Source: an uncultured Burkholderiales bacterium (GTDB lineage Bacteria; Pseudomonadota; Gammaproteobacteria; Burkholderiales; Burkholderiaceae_C). From it: DNA of 64,000 nt. Of the stretch, positions 38,604 to 48,305 are shown piece by piece. Position 1 is the first letter of the stretch, and each line of letters opens with the position of its first letter. A program made the translations under genes and the position numbers. The notes below the pieces were generated by a model. That model was not told the origin of the DNA, did no database searches, and was given only the letters and a program-made list of their open reading frames with translations. Location: assembly GCA_903932865.1 (NCBI GenBank), contig CAIZHQ010000023.1, forward strand, positions 94,631 to 158,630, read 5' to 3'.

Positions 38604-39951
38604 TTTTCACCTCACCGTTTTCCTGGACCAACCACGACTGGATGGCATTGTTGTGATAAATAGAGCGCGTACCACGCACCGCGCGCAGTTGCTGATAAGT
38701 TGGCTGCACATGGCCTGTTTCGTCTTGTGCACGACTTTGGATGATGGCGGGCTTGCCGTCCCAGACCCAATCCAGATTGAAACGGGTCAAGGCTTTGGAC
38801 AGAACTGGCGTCTCTAGGCGTGCCTGACGCCAGTTGCGACCGCCATCGGTGGAAACATCCACGCGCTTGACCTTGCCTTTGCCCGACCAAGCCAGGCCGG
38901 TGATGTTGTAAAAGCCCTTATCGAGCAAAACCTGACCACCCGAAGGCGTGGTGACCACACTCTTGATTTCCTGCAAATTGGTGTACTGGCGGTGCAGCCC
39001 GCTGGGTTGCAAATCGATGTAGTGAATGGCCTCGTCTTTGGCGGCATAGGGCTTGTCGCCCACTTCGATGCGGCGCAGGTACTTGACCCAGCTCACACCT
39101 TGCACGCCAGGCACCACCAAACGCAGGGGGTAGCCGTTTTCGGGGCGCAACATTTCACCGTTTTGTCCATAGGCCACGATGACTTCGCCCGATGTGATCA
39201 GGCTCATCGGGATGGTGCGGGTCATGGACGAGCCGTCACCGCCTTCAGCCAATACGAACTTGCCGTTTTTGAGGTCAGCACCCGCCAACTCCAGCAAGGT
39301 GATCAAGGGCACGCCCGTGAACTCGCTGCAGGAAATCATGCCGTGTGTGTACTGCACAGTGGGCACCGCCACGTTACCCCAATCGACAGCCGTGTTGGCA
39401 CCACACTCGATGAAATGGAAACGCGACACAGAAGGCAAACGCATGATCTCGTCCATGGTGAAGACCATGTTCTTTTTGACCATGCCGTTGATCATGAAGC
39501 GGTGCTTGGATGGGTCGATGTCCCACCAGCCTTGATGATGACGCTCGAAGTGCAAACCGCTGGGCGTGACGATGCCAAACAAGGATTGCAGTGGCGCGAA
39601 CGAAACAGAGGCTTGTGTGGTTTGTGTCAGGCCAGGGCTCTGACGGCGCTGCAAGTTCGCTTCGAACTTGGAGGGCTTGCCATAACCTTCAACGGCCACA
39701 CCTTGGCCCAAGCCCACCGCATGCTCCGGCAAATTGAGGATGTTGGGGTCTCCGCCTTCAACGGGCACCGGGTTGCCCTGGGCCATGGCCATAGGGGCAG
39801 CCGCGCCTGCAGCCGCGGCTGCAAAGGCATTGCGAATGAAGTCACGGCGGCCTTTTTTGCCTTCAGCAAAGACCTCCTTGATACCCGTTGGGGTCAGGAA
39901 GTTCTCAGGTGCTTTTTGCACCCTTCCTGAATTGATGTTGTCTGCGTTCAC
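38587..39951 (-). CDS. soxC: Sulfite/sulfane dehydrogenase molybdopterin subunit SoxC
   Basis: TAT-like RRDFIRNAFAAAAAGAAAP; SUOX-fold motifs RFHFIECGANT, GMISCSEFTGVPLITLLELAG. Confidence 0.93.
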   Translation of the reverse strand: MNADNINSGRVQKAPENFLTPTGIKEVFAEGKKGRRDFIRNAFAAAAAGAAAPMAMAQGNPVPVEGGDPNILNLPEHAVGLGQGVAVEGYGKPSKFEANLQRRQSPGLTQTTQASVSFAPLQSLFGIVTPSGLHFERHHQGWWDIDPSKHRFMINGMVKKNMVFTMDEIMRLPSVSRFHFIECGANTAVDWGNVAVPTVQYTHGMISCSEFTGVPLITLLELAGADLKNGKFVLAEGGDGSSMTRTIPMSLITSGEVIVAYGQNGEMLRPENGYPLRLVVPGVQGVSWVKYLRRIEVGDKPYAAKDEAIHYIDLQPSGLHRQYTNLQEIKSVVTTPSGGQVLLDKGFYNITGLAWSGKGKVKRVDVSTDGGRNWRQARLETPVLSKALTRFNLDWVWDGKPAIIQSRAQDETGHVQPTYQQLRAVRGTRSIYHNNAIQSWLVQENGEVKNVQVS

Positions 39952-40277
39952 ACAAACTCCTTGTTGATTTGATCATTGATGTCCGCACCGATGGCCACTT
40001 GCGTGCACACCGCACGGCAAACCTTCGCTGCTGTGTCGTCTGCAATCCGATAAAACACCTGAGCGCCTTGACGGCGCTTGCCCAACACACCCGACCGGAA
40101 CAGGATGTTCAGGTGCTGCGACATATTGGGCTGGGCCACGCCGATGTTCTCGAGCAATTGCCCCACGTTTTTTTCACCTTTGCAAAGCGCACTGATGATG
40201 CGAAGCCGAATGGGTGTCGACATCACGGCAAACAAATCAGCCGCTTTGTCAAACATCTCATCTTTGTCCACTGTCAT
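39948..40277 (-). CDS. soxR: ArsR-family regulator (SoxR/BigR/SqrR-like), first gene of the sox operon
   Basis: DLFAVMSTPIRLRIISALCKGEKNVGQLLENIGVAQPNMSQHLNILFRSGVLGKRRQGAQVFYRIADDTAAKVCRAVC; ATGA overlap with soxC. Confidence 0.85.
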   Translation of the reverse strand: MTVDKDEMFDKAADLFAVMSTPIRLRIISALCKGEKNVGQLLENIGVAQPNMSQHLNILFRSGVLGKRRQGAQVFYRIADDTAAKVCRAVCTQVAIGADINDQINKEFV

Positions 40278-40298
40278 GTTGCCCTTACGATTAGGTTC

Positions 40299-40322
40299 AT
40301 ATATTCGGAAGTTCGAATATAT
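40299..40322. promoter_or_regulatory. Operator palindrome ATATATTCG-gaagtt-CGAATATAT (ATTC-N8-GAAT)
   Basis: Perfect 9-bp arms 21 bp upstream of the sox ArsR start codon. Confidence 0.8.
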
Positions 40323-40523
40323 ACGATAGGCGATGAATCTGAATCAGGGATTACACGGGGCTCGTTTCATGATCAGGACAAACCCTGATGAGAGTTTCCA
40401 TTCCTTCTGCATCGATCAAAACCAGTCGGAAGTGCCATGGACGATGGACGTCAACCCAGCCATACACATTCACAGTGAAAAAGCTGAGTGTTTGTCAACT
40501 ACCAAAGGCGAAGCTTTAAGGCC

Positions 40524-40847
40524 TCATTTGAACTTGTAGTGATCACGGTTGAGAACCGCTGCTACCGAAGTCACGTCCTCTGGAAACATGCCCAGATTGA
40601 GCTCCGTGTTGCATTGCTCCACCATGCCCCGCAGCAAGGAGGCGTTGTTGATACGACCCTGGGGTTTGTAAATAGCACTGCCATTGCCACCGACCTTGGA
40701 GACATGGCAGGCCACGCATTTGCTTTCGGCAATCAATTTTTCACCCAACTTGTAGTCCGCATCTTTGTAGATGGCCGGCTGCGCATGGGCAAAAGTTGCA
40801 CAAAAGAAACTGATACAAACCAGCGCGGTCTTGCTTGGGGTGTTCAT
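40524..40847 (-). CDS. Small c-type cytochrome (one CxxCH)
   Basis: Signal peptide, ESKCVACHVSKVGGNGSAIYKPQG. Confidence 0.75.
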   Translation of the reverse strand: MNTPSKTALVCISFFCATFAHAQPAIYKDADYKLGEKLIAESKCVACHVSKVGGNGSAIYKPQGRINNASLLRGMVEQCNTELNLGMFPEDVTSVAAVLNRDHYKFK

Positions 40848-40867
40848 TCAAGTCTCCCATCAAAAAA

Positions 40868-40895
40868 GCCGCTCAAGGGCAGACCCTAGAGCGGC
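40868..40895 (-). terminator. Rho-independent terminator
   Basis: GCCGCTC-aagggcagacccta-GAGCGGC flanked by A and A/T tracts. Confidence 0.75.
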
Positions 40896-40966
40896 AAAAA
40901 AAGCCACGAGTACCAATCGAGCTTTCTAAATCATGCCATGTTGGTCAAACCCGTAAGGGCTTGAAT

Positions 40967-41275
40967 TCACTTGGCGCCAGCCAGAATCCAGGTGGCCAAA
41001 GTCAGGGCGTCGGCATCGCTCAAAGCGGCTTGGGCGGGCATGGGCACTGGGCCCCATTTGCCCGAACCACCGGCTTTGATGCTCTTGGCCAAAGTGGCTG
41101 CTGCGTCCTTTTGGCCACCGTATTTTTTGGCCACGTCTTGGTAAGAAGGGCCCACCATCTTTTTGTCCACCGCATGGCAGGCCATGCAAGCGTTTTTCTT
41201 GGCCAAGTCCATGTTGGCGAAGGCAGGGGCTGACATCAAGGCAGAGACGGCAACAGCAGCAAAAATCAGTTTCAT
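40967..41275 (-). CDS. Class I cytochrome c (c551/c552-like)
   Basis: Signal peptide, NACMACHAVDKKMVGPSYQDVAKKY, GKWGPVPMPAQ. Confidence 0.88.
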   Translation of the reverse strand: MKLIFAAVAVSALMSAPAFANMDLAKKNACMACHAVDKKMVGPSYQDVAKKYGGQKDAAATLAKSIKAGGSGKWGPVPMPAQAALSDADALTLATWILAGAK

Positions 41276-41432
41276 GAGAGCTCCGTGTGAGGGGTTTTAA
41301 ATATAACCAGTCGCTAATTTAACCGAAATCAAGACGGATTTGTGGAAACCCGCTCAACTTTAGCCTCAGGGATTTTACTGAGGGTCAGCTGCATAAAGCT
41401 CCAAAGCCATCCCCAAAAAGCGGCCATCGGAA

Positions 41433-41813
41433 TCACTCAAATGCAGGCTGCTCGGGTTTGACCACAGTTTTGCCAGCAGCAGCCCAAGCGTCAAAACCAC
41501 CCGCAATCGATGCAACATTCAGGTAGCCCATACTTTGCATGGTTTGCGCCGCCAAGGCTGCGCGGCCGCTGGTCTTGCAGTACAGCACCACCTTCAGGTC
41601 GCGGCCCGACAAGGCGGGCGTGCCGCTGAGCTTGAACTCGAGTAAGCCCCGGGGCACCAGAATCGCGCCGGGCAAATGGCCTGCGGCAAATTCATCGGCC
41701 TCGCGCACATCCATCAAAACATCGGCTTGCTGAATGGCTTCATCGGCGTCTTGCAAGGCGATCTCGCGGACATGGGCTTTGGCTTGCAGGACCAGATCAT
41801 GGGCTGTTTTCAT
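41433..41813 (-). CDS. Cytoplasmic rhodanese-like sulfurtransferase
   Basis: DVREADEFAAGHLPGAILVPRG; active-site loop YCKTSGRAALAAQTM. Confidence 0.88.
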   Translation of the reverse strand: MKTAHDLVLQAKAHVREIALQDADEAIQQADVLMDVREADEFAAGHLPGAILVPRGLLEFKLSGTPALSGRDLKVVLYCKTSGRAALAAQTMQSMGYLNVASIAGGFDAWAAAGKTVVKPEQPAFE

Positions 41814-41843
41814 GGTGTCTCCTTAAAGTTCAAACAATGGGTT

Positions 41844-43229
41844 TCAGGGTGCCAACTGGGCGTTCAGGCCCTGCAAGCTTTGCACAGAGAGGCTACCGGT
41901 CAAGGCGTCCAGTTGCAAGCGGGTCTGCAGCAACTCGGTCTGCGCGCGCAGCCAGCCCAGTTCGGACTGGGCCGCGTCGTTTTGAGCTTGCAGCAAATCC
42001 AAGGTGGTGCGGTCACCCACTTGGCGGCCCAAGCGTGTGGCATCTAATCTGGCGGTGCTGGCTTTCCATGAGGCTTGCAGTGCCGACAAACGGGCAGGCC
42101 CGGTTTGCAAAGCCAACCATACCGAGCGGGCTTGCTGCTGGGTTTGCTGTACGGCCAACTCGTATTCGGCCTCGGCTTGCGCTTGCGCGCTTACGGCCTC
42201 TTGCAGTTTCGCGCTGCGGTAACCGCCGGTGAACAAGGGCACATTCAGGCTGAGGCCCACCATCTGCTGGCTTTGTGTGTTGCTGGCTGGGCCAAAGTCG
42301 CCGTCGCCGCTCAATCGGTCACGCCCGGCTTGGGCCACCAGGTCCAGCGTGATACCGCCGCGGGCTTGGTGCTTTTTCACTTCTTGCCGTGCCACATCCC
42401 ACTGGGCTTTTTTCAGGCGCAAACCGGTGTTGGCTTCGCGCACTTGGGCCAGCACCTGGTCCAAAGGCGGCGATGCGGCCGCAGACTCAGCGGCTTTTGG
42501 CGTCAGGGGTTTCAGGGACTCGGTGGGCAATCGGGTGGATTCGGCCAACACTTGGCGGGCCATTTGCAACTCGCTGTCGGCGGCCAGCCATTGCGCTTGC
42601 AAGCCCGAAGCACGGGCTGCCGCTTCATGTGTGTCGGTCACCGGCAAATCGCCAATGGCAAAACGGTCTTGGGCTTCGATCAGCGAGCGCTGCACGGCCG
42701 CGTATTGGCTTTTCAAAACTTGCAGTTGGCGCTCGGCCAGCAACACGTTGAAATAGCGCTGCACCGAGAGCAGCATGAACTGCTGCTGGGCCAGATCGGC
42801 GCGCCATTCGGCCACGCCTGCAGCTTGCTGCAGTTGCGCTTGTTGGGCTTGGCGTTCGGGGCTGTACAGGGCTTGCTTGGCTTGCAAGGACCAGCGGGTG
42901 GACAACGCTGCGCTGGCCGAGGTGGCAAAACTGCCGGGCATCGGCGGCTGACCGCCGACCGCAAACTGCGCACCTGTGGTACTCGTCTCAGCCGACATGG
43001 CCCCCACCGTGGCGCTGCCCATCACGACGGGTCGCCACAGTGATTGGGCCTGCGCTTCGTAGGCTTGCACCGAAGAACGGGTGGCGTGCACCACCTGCAT
43101 CTGCGGGTCGTGCTGGCGTGCCTGCTCCCAGGTTTGCAACAAGTCCAGCGCCTGCGCCGAAGGGACGAAAAGCGCGGCGGCCAGCAGCGCACCGCTCAGG
43201 CGTTTGAGGTTCAATCGTGAGGGGGTCAT
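41844..43229 (-). CDS. TolC-family outer membrane efflux protein
   Basis: 461 aa, signal peptide, duplicated coiled-coil OEP pattern; gene order with RND components. Confidence 0.87.
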   Translation of the reverse strand: MTPSRLNLKRLSGALLAAALFVPSAQALDLLQTWEQARQHDPQMQVVHATRSSVQAYEAQAQSLWRPVVMGSATVGAMSAETSTTGAQFAVGGQPPMPGSFATSASAALSTRWSLQAKQALYSPERQAQQAQLQQAAGVAEWRADLAQQQFMLLSVQRYFNVLLAERQLQVLKSQYAAVQRSLIEAQDRFAIGDLPVTDTHEAAARASGLQAQWLAADSELQMARQVLAESTRLPTESLKPLTPKAAESAAASPPLDQVLAQVREANTGLRLKKAQWDVARQEVKKHQARGGITLDLVAQAGRDRLSGDGDFGPASNTQSQQMVGLSLNVPLFTGGYRSAKLQEAVSAQAQAEAEYELAVQQTQQQARSVWLALQTGPARLSALQASWKASTARLDATRLGRQVGDRTTLDLLQAQNDAAQSELGWLRAQTELLQTRLQLDALTGSLSVQSLQGLNAQLAP

Positions 43230-43247
43230 GGCGCGCTGGCTTTCTGA

Positions 43248-43454
43248 TCAGCCGCGCTCAACGCCCAGCTTGCCGACGATGGACTCCATCAGGCACCACT
43301 TGGTGAGGGCGCTTTGCAGCAGGTTGGCCCCCACAAAGGCAGTGAACGCCAGCCACCATTCGCTTACAAAAAGGGGACTGCCCTGCACGCCCAAAGCCAA
43401 AGACAACAGCACAAAGGTGCCAGCGACCAAACGAACGATTTGCCAAGATTTCAT
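43248..43454 (-). CDS. DUF2892 (YgaP-type) small membrane protein
   Basis: MKSWQIVRLVAGTFVLLSLALGVQGSPLFVSEWWLAFTAFVGANLLQSALTKWCLMESIVGKLGV. Confidence 0.8.
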   Translation of the reverse strand: MKSWQIVRLVAGTFVLLSLALGVQGSPLFVSEWWLAFTAFVGANLLQSALTKWCLMESIVGKLGVERG

Positions 43455-43486
43455 GGTGATTTACTCCAGTTGATGAAAGAAAAAAT

Positions 43487-46400
43487 TCAAGCGCCGTACT
43501 TTTTTCTGTACGCCACGTAATACAAAGTCGGGATGACAACCAGCGTCAGCACGGTAGAGACAAAAATGCCGAAGATCAGCGAAATGGCCAGACCGTTAAA
43601 GATCGGGTCGTCCAGAATGAAGAAAGCGCCGATCATGGCCGCCAGGCCCGTCAGCATGATGGGCTGGGCACGGGTGATGGCCGACTGCACGATGGCGCGG
43701 CCAAATTCCATGCCGCTTTGCACCTGCAGGTTGATGAAGTCCACCAACAAGATCGAGTTGCGCACGATGATGCCCGCCAGCGCGATCATGCCGATCATGC
43801 TGGTGGCGGTGTACTGCGCGTGCAGCAGTGCATGGCCCGGCATGACCCCGATGATGGTCAAAGGAATCGGCGCCATGATGATGAGTGGCGTGAGGTAAGA
43901 ACCAAACTGCGCCACGACCAGCAAATAGATCAGGATCAGGCCCACACCGTAGGCTGCACCCATGTCGCGGAAGGTCTCGTAGGTGATCTGCGACTCGCCA
44001 TCCCACTTGATGCTGTAGCCACGCCAAGCGTCGTCGGGCTGGTGGATGAAGTATTCCTCTAGCTTTTGACCATCCGGACCTTTGATCTGCGCAATGTCGC
44101 CGCGCATTTTGAACAGGCCATACAAAGGACTGTCGACCTTGCCTGCCATGTCGGCCATGACAAAGTTCACCGGCAGCATGTTTTTGTGGACGATGGGTTG
44201 CTCGCGCAGCGTGTCGCTCACGGTGACCAACTCGCGAATGGCCACCACTTTGCCCGTGGCGCTTTTCACGCCCAACTGCAGCAAGGCGTCCAGGTCGCCA
44301 TGCAACTGCGCGGTCAATTGGATCAGCGCAGGCACTGGGTATTTGCTGCCGTCGTGCAAATAGGTGGTGTCTTCGCCCGCCAAGCCTGCGCGCAAAGTGG
44401 TCACGATGGCCTGCTGCGACACGCCCAAGGCAGCGGCCTTGCGGCGGTCCACCAATAAAACTTTGCGCGGCGCAGCGGCGATGGCGCTCTCGTCCACATC
44501 CACCACGCCTTCGGTTTTCTCGAACACCGCACGCACGGCTTTGGACACTTGGCGACGCCCTTCAGCGTCAGGCCCATAAATTTCAGCCACGATGGGCGAC
44601 ATCACGGGCGGGCCGGGCGGCACTTCGACCACCTTGACGTTGGCCCCGTGCTTGCGGCCAATCTCTTGCAAAGCCGGACGCACGCGGGTGGCGATCACAT
44701 GGCTCTTGTCGCTGCGCTCGGATTTACCCACCAAGTTGACCTGGATGTCCCCCAGCTCAGCGCCTGCACGCAGGTAGTACTGGCGCACCAAACCATTGAA
44801 GTTGATGGGTGAGGCCGTGCCCACGTAAGCCTGATAGTGCGTGACCTCGGGCACCGTGGCCAAGTGACCACCCAGCTCGCGCATGACGGCAGCGGTTTTT
44901 TCCAGAGGCGTGCCTGCGGGCATGTCCACCACCACCTGGAACTCCGACTTGTCGTCAAAGGGCAGCATCTTGAGCATGACCAAACCGGTCGCAGGCAAGA
45001 CCAAAGACAAGGCAATCAAACCGGCAATGCCCAGACCCAACAGCTTGCGGTTGCGCCCGCCTGATTGAGGGTCGAGCAAAGGTTTAAAAACTTTTTCGAA
45101 CAGGGGTTCGAGTTTGGCGCTCAGGCCGGTGTGGCCTCCTGCCGCGTCATGCGCATGACCAGTCAGAGGCTTCATCCACATGCCCGCCAACCAGGGGGTG
45201 ATGACAAAGGCAATGGCCAGTGACAGCAACATGCCCAAGCTCGCATTGATCGGAATCGGGCTCATGTAAGGGCCCATCAGGCCGCTCACAAACGCCATGG
45301 GCAAGAGCGCAGCGATCACGGTGAAGGTGGCCAAGATGGTGGGGCCGCCGACTTCGTCCACCGCACCGGGGATGATTTCACGCAAGGATTTCCCGGGGAA
45401 CAGCTGCTGGTGTCGGTGGATGTTTTCCACCACCACGATGGCATCGTCCACCAAAATCCCGATGGAAAAAATCAGCGCAAACAGCGACACGCGGTTGAGC
45501 GTGAAGCCCCAGGCCCAGGACGCGAACAACGTGGCCGTCAGCGTCAAGATCACGGCCACACCCACAATCGCGGCCTCGCGGCGGCCCAGCGCCATGAACA
45601 CCAGTGCCACCACCGACGCGGTGGCAAACAGCAGTTTCTGGATCAGCTTTTGCGCTTTGTCGTTGGCGCTTTCGCCGTAGTTGCGCGTCTCCACCACTTG
45701 CACGTTGTCAGGGATCACGGTGCCTTGCAGTTTGGCCACACGGCTTTTCACGCCGTTGGCCACGTCGATGGCGTTTTCGCCCGACTTTTTGGTGATCGAC
45801 AGCGTGACGGCGGCGAATTCTTCACCCCCGTTTTTTTCGTTGTTGCCGTGCCAGACATAGCGTGCAGCCGGCATGGGGCCGTCCTGCACATCGGCCACGT
45901 CTTTCAAAAACACCGGCTTGCCCTGCACCACCTGGACCACCAGGTCGGCCACTTCAGAGGCCTGCGACAGGTGCGGCCCGGCTTCGATGGCCACGCTTTG
46001 GTTGCCACCCAACAAGTCGCCCACTGGCAGCCCCAAGTTGGCCGACTGCAAAGCCATGCGCAAATCGTGCACGGTGACGCCCGAGCCGTTCATGCGCTGC
46101 GGATCAATTTGCACCAGCACCGCACGGCGCGGCCCGCCAAGGGTGACCACATCGCGGGTGCCGGGCACGCGCTTGATGTCGGCTTCAATGCTGTGCGCCA
46201 CGCGCTCCAGATCAAAAGCGCTCACATCCGCATTTTTCCCGTGCAGCGTGAGCGACACGATCGGCACATCGTCAATGCCCTTGGGCTTGATCAGCGGTTC
46301 AGGCAAACCCAGGTTGCGTGGCAACCAGTCGGCGTTTTCGCGGATTGTGTCGTGCAACTTGACCAGCGCCTCGGTGCGCGGCACGCCCACCTTGAACTGC

Positions 46401-46702
46401 ACCGTCAGGATCGCCACGCCCGGGCGCGAGACCGAGTACACGTGCTCAACGCCCGCGATTTTGGACAGCACCTGCTCGGCCGGAATGGCCACCATTTGTT
46501 CCACGTCACGCACCGACGCCCCCGGGAAAGGCGCGATCACGTTGGCCATGGTCACGTTGATTTGCGGCTCTTCTTCGCGGGGTGTCACCATGACGGCAAA
46601 CACGCCCAGCAAAAACGCCACCAGCGCCAGCAAAGGCGTGATCTGCGCGCTTTGGAAGGCTGCTGCGATGCGGCCCGAAATACCCATTTTTGGCTCGTTC
46701 AT
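43487..46702 (-). CDS. RND efflux pump permease (AcrB-type)
   Basis: 1071 aa; SIGILVDDAIVVVENIHRH, GASVRDVEQMVAIPAEQVLSKIAGVEHVYS. Confidence 0.93.
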   Translation of the reverse strand: MNEPKMGISGRIAAAFQSAQITPLLALVAFLLGVFAVMVTPREEEPQINVTMANVIAPFPGASVRDVEQMVAIPAEQVLSKIAGVEHVYSVSRPGVAILTVQFKVGVPRTEALVKLHDTIRENADWLPRNLGLPEPLIKPKGIDDVPIVSLTLHGKNADVSAFDLERVAHSIEADIKRVPGTRDVVTLGGPRRAVLVQIDPQRMNGSGVTVHDLRMALQSANLGLPVGDLLGGNQSVAIEAGPHLSQASEVADLVVQVVQGKPVFLKDVADVQDGPMPAARYVWHGNNEKNGGEEFAAVTLSITKKSGENAIDVANGVKSRVAKLQGTVIPDNVQVVETRNYGESANDKAQKLIQKLLFATASVVALVFMALGRREAAIVGVAVILTLTATLFASWAWGFTLNRVSLFALIFSIGILVDDAIVVVENIHRHQQLFPGKSLREIIPGAVDEVGGPTILATFTVIAALLPMAFVSGLMGPYMSPIPINASLGMLLSLAIAFVITPWLAGMWMKPLTGHAHDAAGGHTGLSAKLEPLFEKVFKPLLDPQSGGRNRKLLGLGIAGLIALSLVLPATGLVMLKMLPFDDKSEFQVVVDMPAGTPLEKTAAVMRELGGHLATVPEVTHYQAYVGTASPINFNGLVRQYYLRAGAELGDIQVNLVGKSERSDKSHVIATRVRPALQEIGRKHGANVKVVEVPPGPPVMSPIVAEIYGPDAEGRRQVSKAVRAVFEKTEGVVDVDESAIAAAPRKVLLVDRRKAAALGVSQQAIVTTLRAGLAGEDTTYLHDGSKYPVPALIQLTAQLHGDLDALLQLGVKSATGKVVAIRELVTVSDTLREQPIVHKNMLPVNFVMADMAGKVDSPLYGLFKMRGDIAQIKGPDGQKLEEYFIHQPDDAWRGYSIKWDGESQITYETFRDMGAAYGVGLILIYLLVVAQFGSYLTPLIIMAPIPLTIIGVMPGHALLHAQYTATSMIGMIALAGIIVRNSILLVDFINLQVQSGMEFGRAIVQSAITRAQPIMLTGLAAMIGAFFILDDPIFNGLAISLIFGIFVSTVLTLVVIPTLYYVAYRKKYGA

Positions 46703-46712
46703 GGGGCTGCTC

Positions 46713-47774
46713 TCAAGGTTTGGTGGTGACGGTGGCGGGGTCGGTGACGACTTGCTCGCCCGTGCTCACGCCCGACAAAACTTCCACGTTCAGGCCATTC
46801 ACACGGCCCAAGCGCACTTGGCGCAAACGGGGCTTGCCTTGTGCATCCATCACGTACACGCCCGTCATTTCGGCGCGGCGCACGATGGCCGACAAGGGCA
46901 ACACCACCGAATCAACCTTGTTGTTTTGGGCGGTGCTGGAAGCCTGAACGCCTGACACCCACACGCGGGCAAACATGCCGGGCACCAGGCCCTCGATGCC
47001 AGCGGGCAAAGCCAGGCGCAGTTGTGCGGTGTGCGTGACCGGGTCCACCGATGGCAGAAGTTGGGCGGTGCCCGCCTTCACCGGCTGGGCGCTGTGACCA
47101 GCGATCTCGTAGCGCACCGACGCGAGTTGGCTGCGCACGCCACTGAGCATCGACTGCGGCACAGCCGCGCTCACGCGCAATGCCGAAGGGTCGTGCAGGG
47201 TCAGCATGGGGCGGCCGGGCATGGCCATGTCACCCAAAGTGACGGCCACATCGGACACCACACCATTAAAAGGGGCGCGCACACTGAAGAAACCAGTTTG
47301 TGTTTGCGCCGCGCGGGTCTGGGCCTGCTGGGCCTGCACCTGGGCGCGGGCCGCTTCCCACTGGGCTTGGGCGCGGTCGAGCGCACCCTGGCTGATGTAT
47401 TGCTTTTGAAAGAGTTGTTTTTGACGATCGAGCTCTTTGCTGGCCACGTTCAGGTTGGCTTGCGCGGCTTCGAGTTGGGCGCTGCTGCCCGCCACCTGCT
47501 GCTGGGCGGCGCTGGCGTCGACGCGCAGCAGCTCTTGCCCAGCGTGCACACGGTCACCGGCTTTGACATTCAGGCCCACGATGGTGCCTGCCACTTGGGT
47601 AGACAAGGTGGCTTGGCGCACCGCTTCGACCACGGCGTCCAGGCTGACCTGGGCGGCACCGGCCGTGTTGGCGGTGACTGCCATGGTTTTGGTGCTGTCT
47701 GCATTGGCCCACACGGGGCCCATGTGCACAGCAGAAAGGGCCAAGGCCGAAGCCAGGATCAAGCGTCTTTTCAT
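46713..47774 (-). CDS. RND periplasmic adaptor (membrane fusion protein)
   Basis: Signal peptide MKRRLILASALALSAVHMGPVWA; lipoyl/hairpin GTIVGLNVKAGDRVHAGQELLRVD; FFSVRAPFNGVVSDVAVTLGD. Confidence 0.9.
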   Translation of the reverse strand: MKRRLILASALALSAVHMGPVWANADSTKTMAVTANTAGAAQVSLDAVVEAVRQATLSTQVAGTIVGLNVKAGDRVHAGQELLRVDASAAQQQVAGSSAQLEAAQANLNVASKELDRQKQLFQKQYISQGALDRAQAQWEAARAQVQAQQAQTRAAQTQTGFFSVRAPFNGVVSDVAVTLGDMAMPGRPMLTLHDPSALRVSAAVPQSMLSGVRSQLASVRYEIAGHSAQPVKAGTAQLLPSVDPVTHTAQLRLALPAGIEGLVPGMFARVWVSGVQASSTAQNNKVDSVVLPLSAIVRRAEMTGVYVMDAQGKPRLRQVRLGRVNGLNVEVLSGVSTGEQVVTDPATVTTKP

Positions 47775-47843
47775 CGAAACATCTCCGTTTAACCGTCGGG
47801 TGGCAAAAGCCTGGGTAATTTTCAAGTTTGCGTAATTGCTTAT

Positions 47844-47859
47844 TTGCATGTTAATGCAA
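47844..47859. promoter_or_regulatory. Palindrome TTGCAT-gtta-ATGCAA in the efflux/ArsR divergent intergenic region
   Basis: Perfect 6-bp arms between the divergent start codons at 47774 (-) and 47923 (+). Confidence 0.6.
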
Positions 47860-47922
47860 TGATACAATCTTTTTAAACCTGCCGTCAATTCAATGCAAAA
47901 AAGCTGTAAATTGGAGCGCACC

Positions 47923-48258
47923 ATGAAAGACCTGCCCGACAAAGCCTTGGACCAAATCGCTGCCTATTTCCAGGCGCTGTCTGAGCCCACGCGCCTAAAA
48001 ATCCTGAATTTGCTGCGTGAGCAAGAGCGCAATGTGGGCGAGTTGGCCCAGCTCAGCGGCTACTCGGCGGCCAACGTCTCACGCCACCTGTCTTATCTGG
48101 CGCAACACGGCATGGTGGAACGCGAAAGCCGTGGCGTCAGCGTGTTCTACCGCGTGAGCGATCCGTCCATATACGACCTGTGCGATTTGGTCTGCGGCAA
48201 CATCGCCCGCCGTTACGAACAAGCCTCCAGTGACCGCGCCGTGTTCACGCCCACCTGA
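47923..48258 (+). CDS. ArsR/SmtB-family transcriptional regulator
   Basis: AYFQALSEPTRLKILNLLREQERNVGELAQLSGYSAANVSRHLSYLAQHGMVERESRGVSVFYRV; start chosen for the ggag upstream. Confidence 0.88.
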   Translation: MKDLPDKALDQIAAYFQALSEPTRLKILNLLREQERNVGELAQLSGYSAANVSRHLSYLAQHGMVERESRGVSVFYRVSDPSIYDLCDLVCGNIARRYEQASSDRAVFTPT

Positions 48259-48305
48259 ACGCGACGTCAAGACCCTCACCTGCCACCCATCCCCTTGCGG
48301 CCCCT

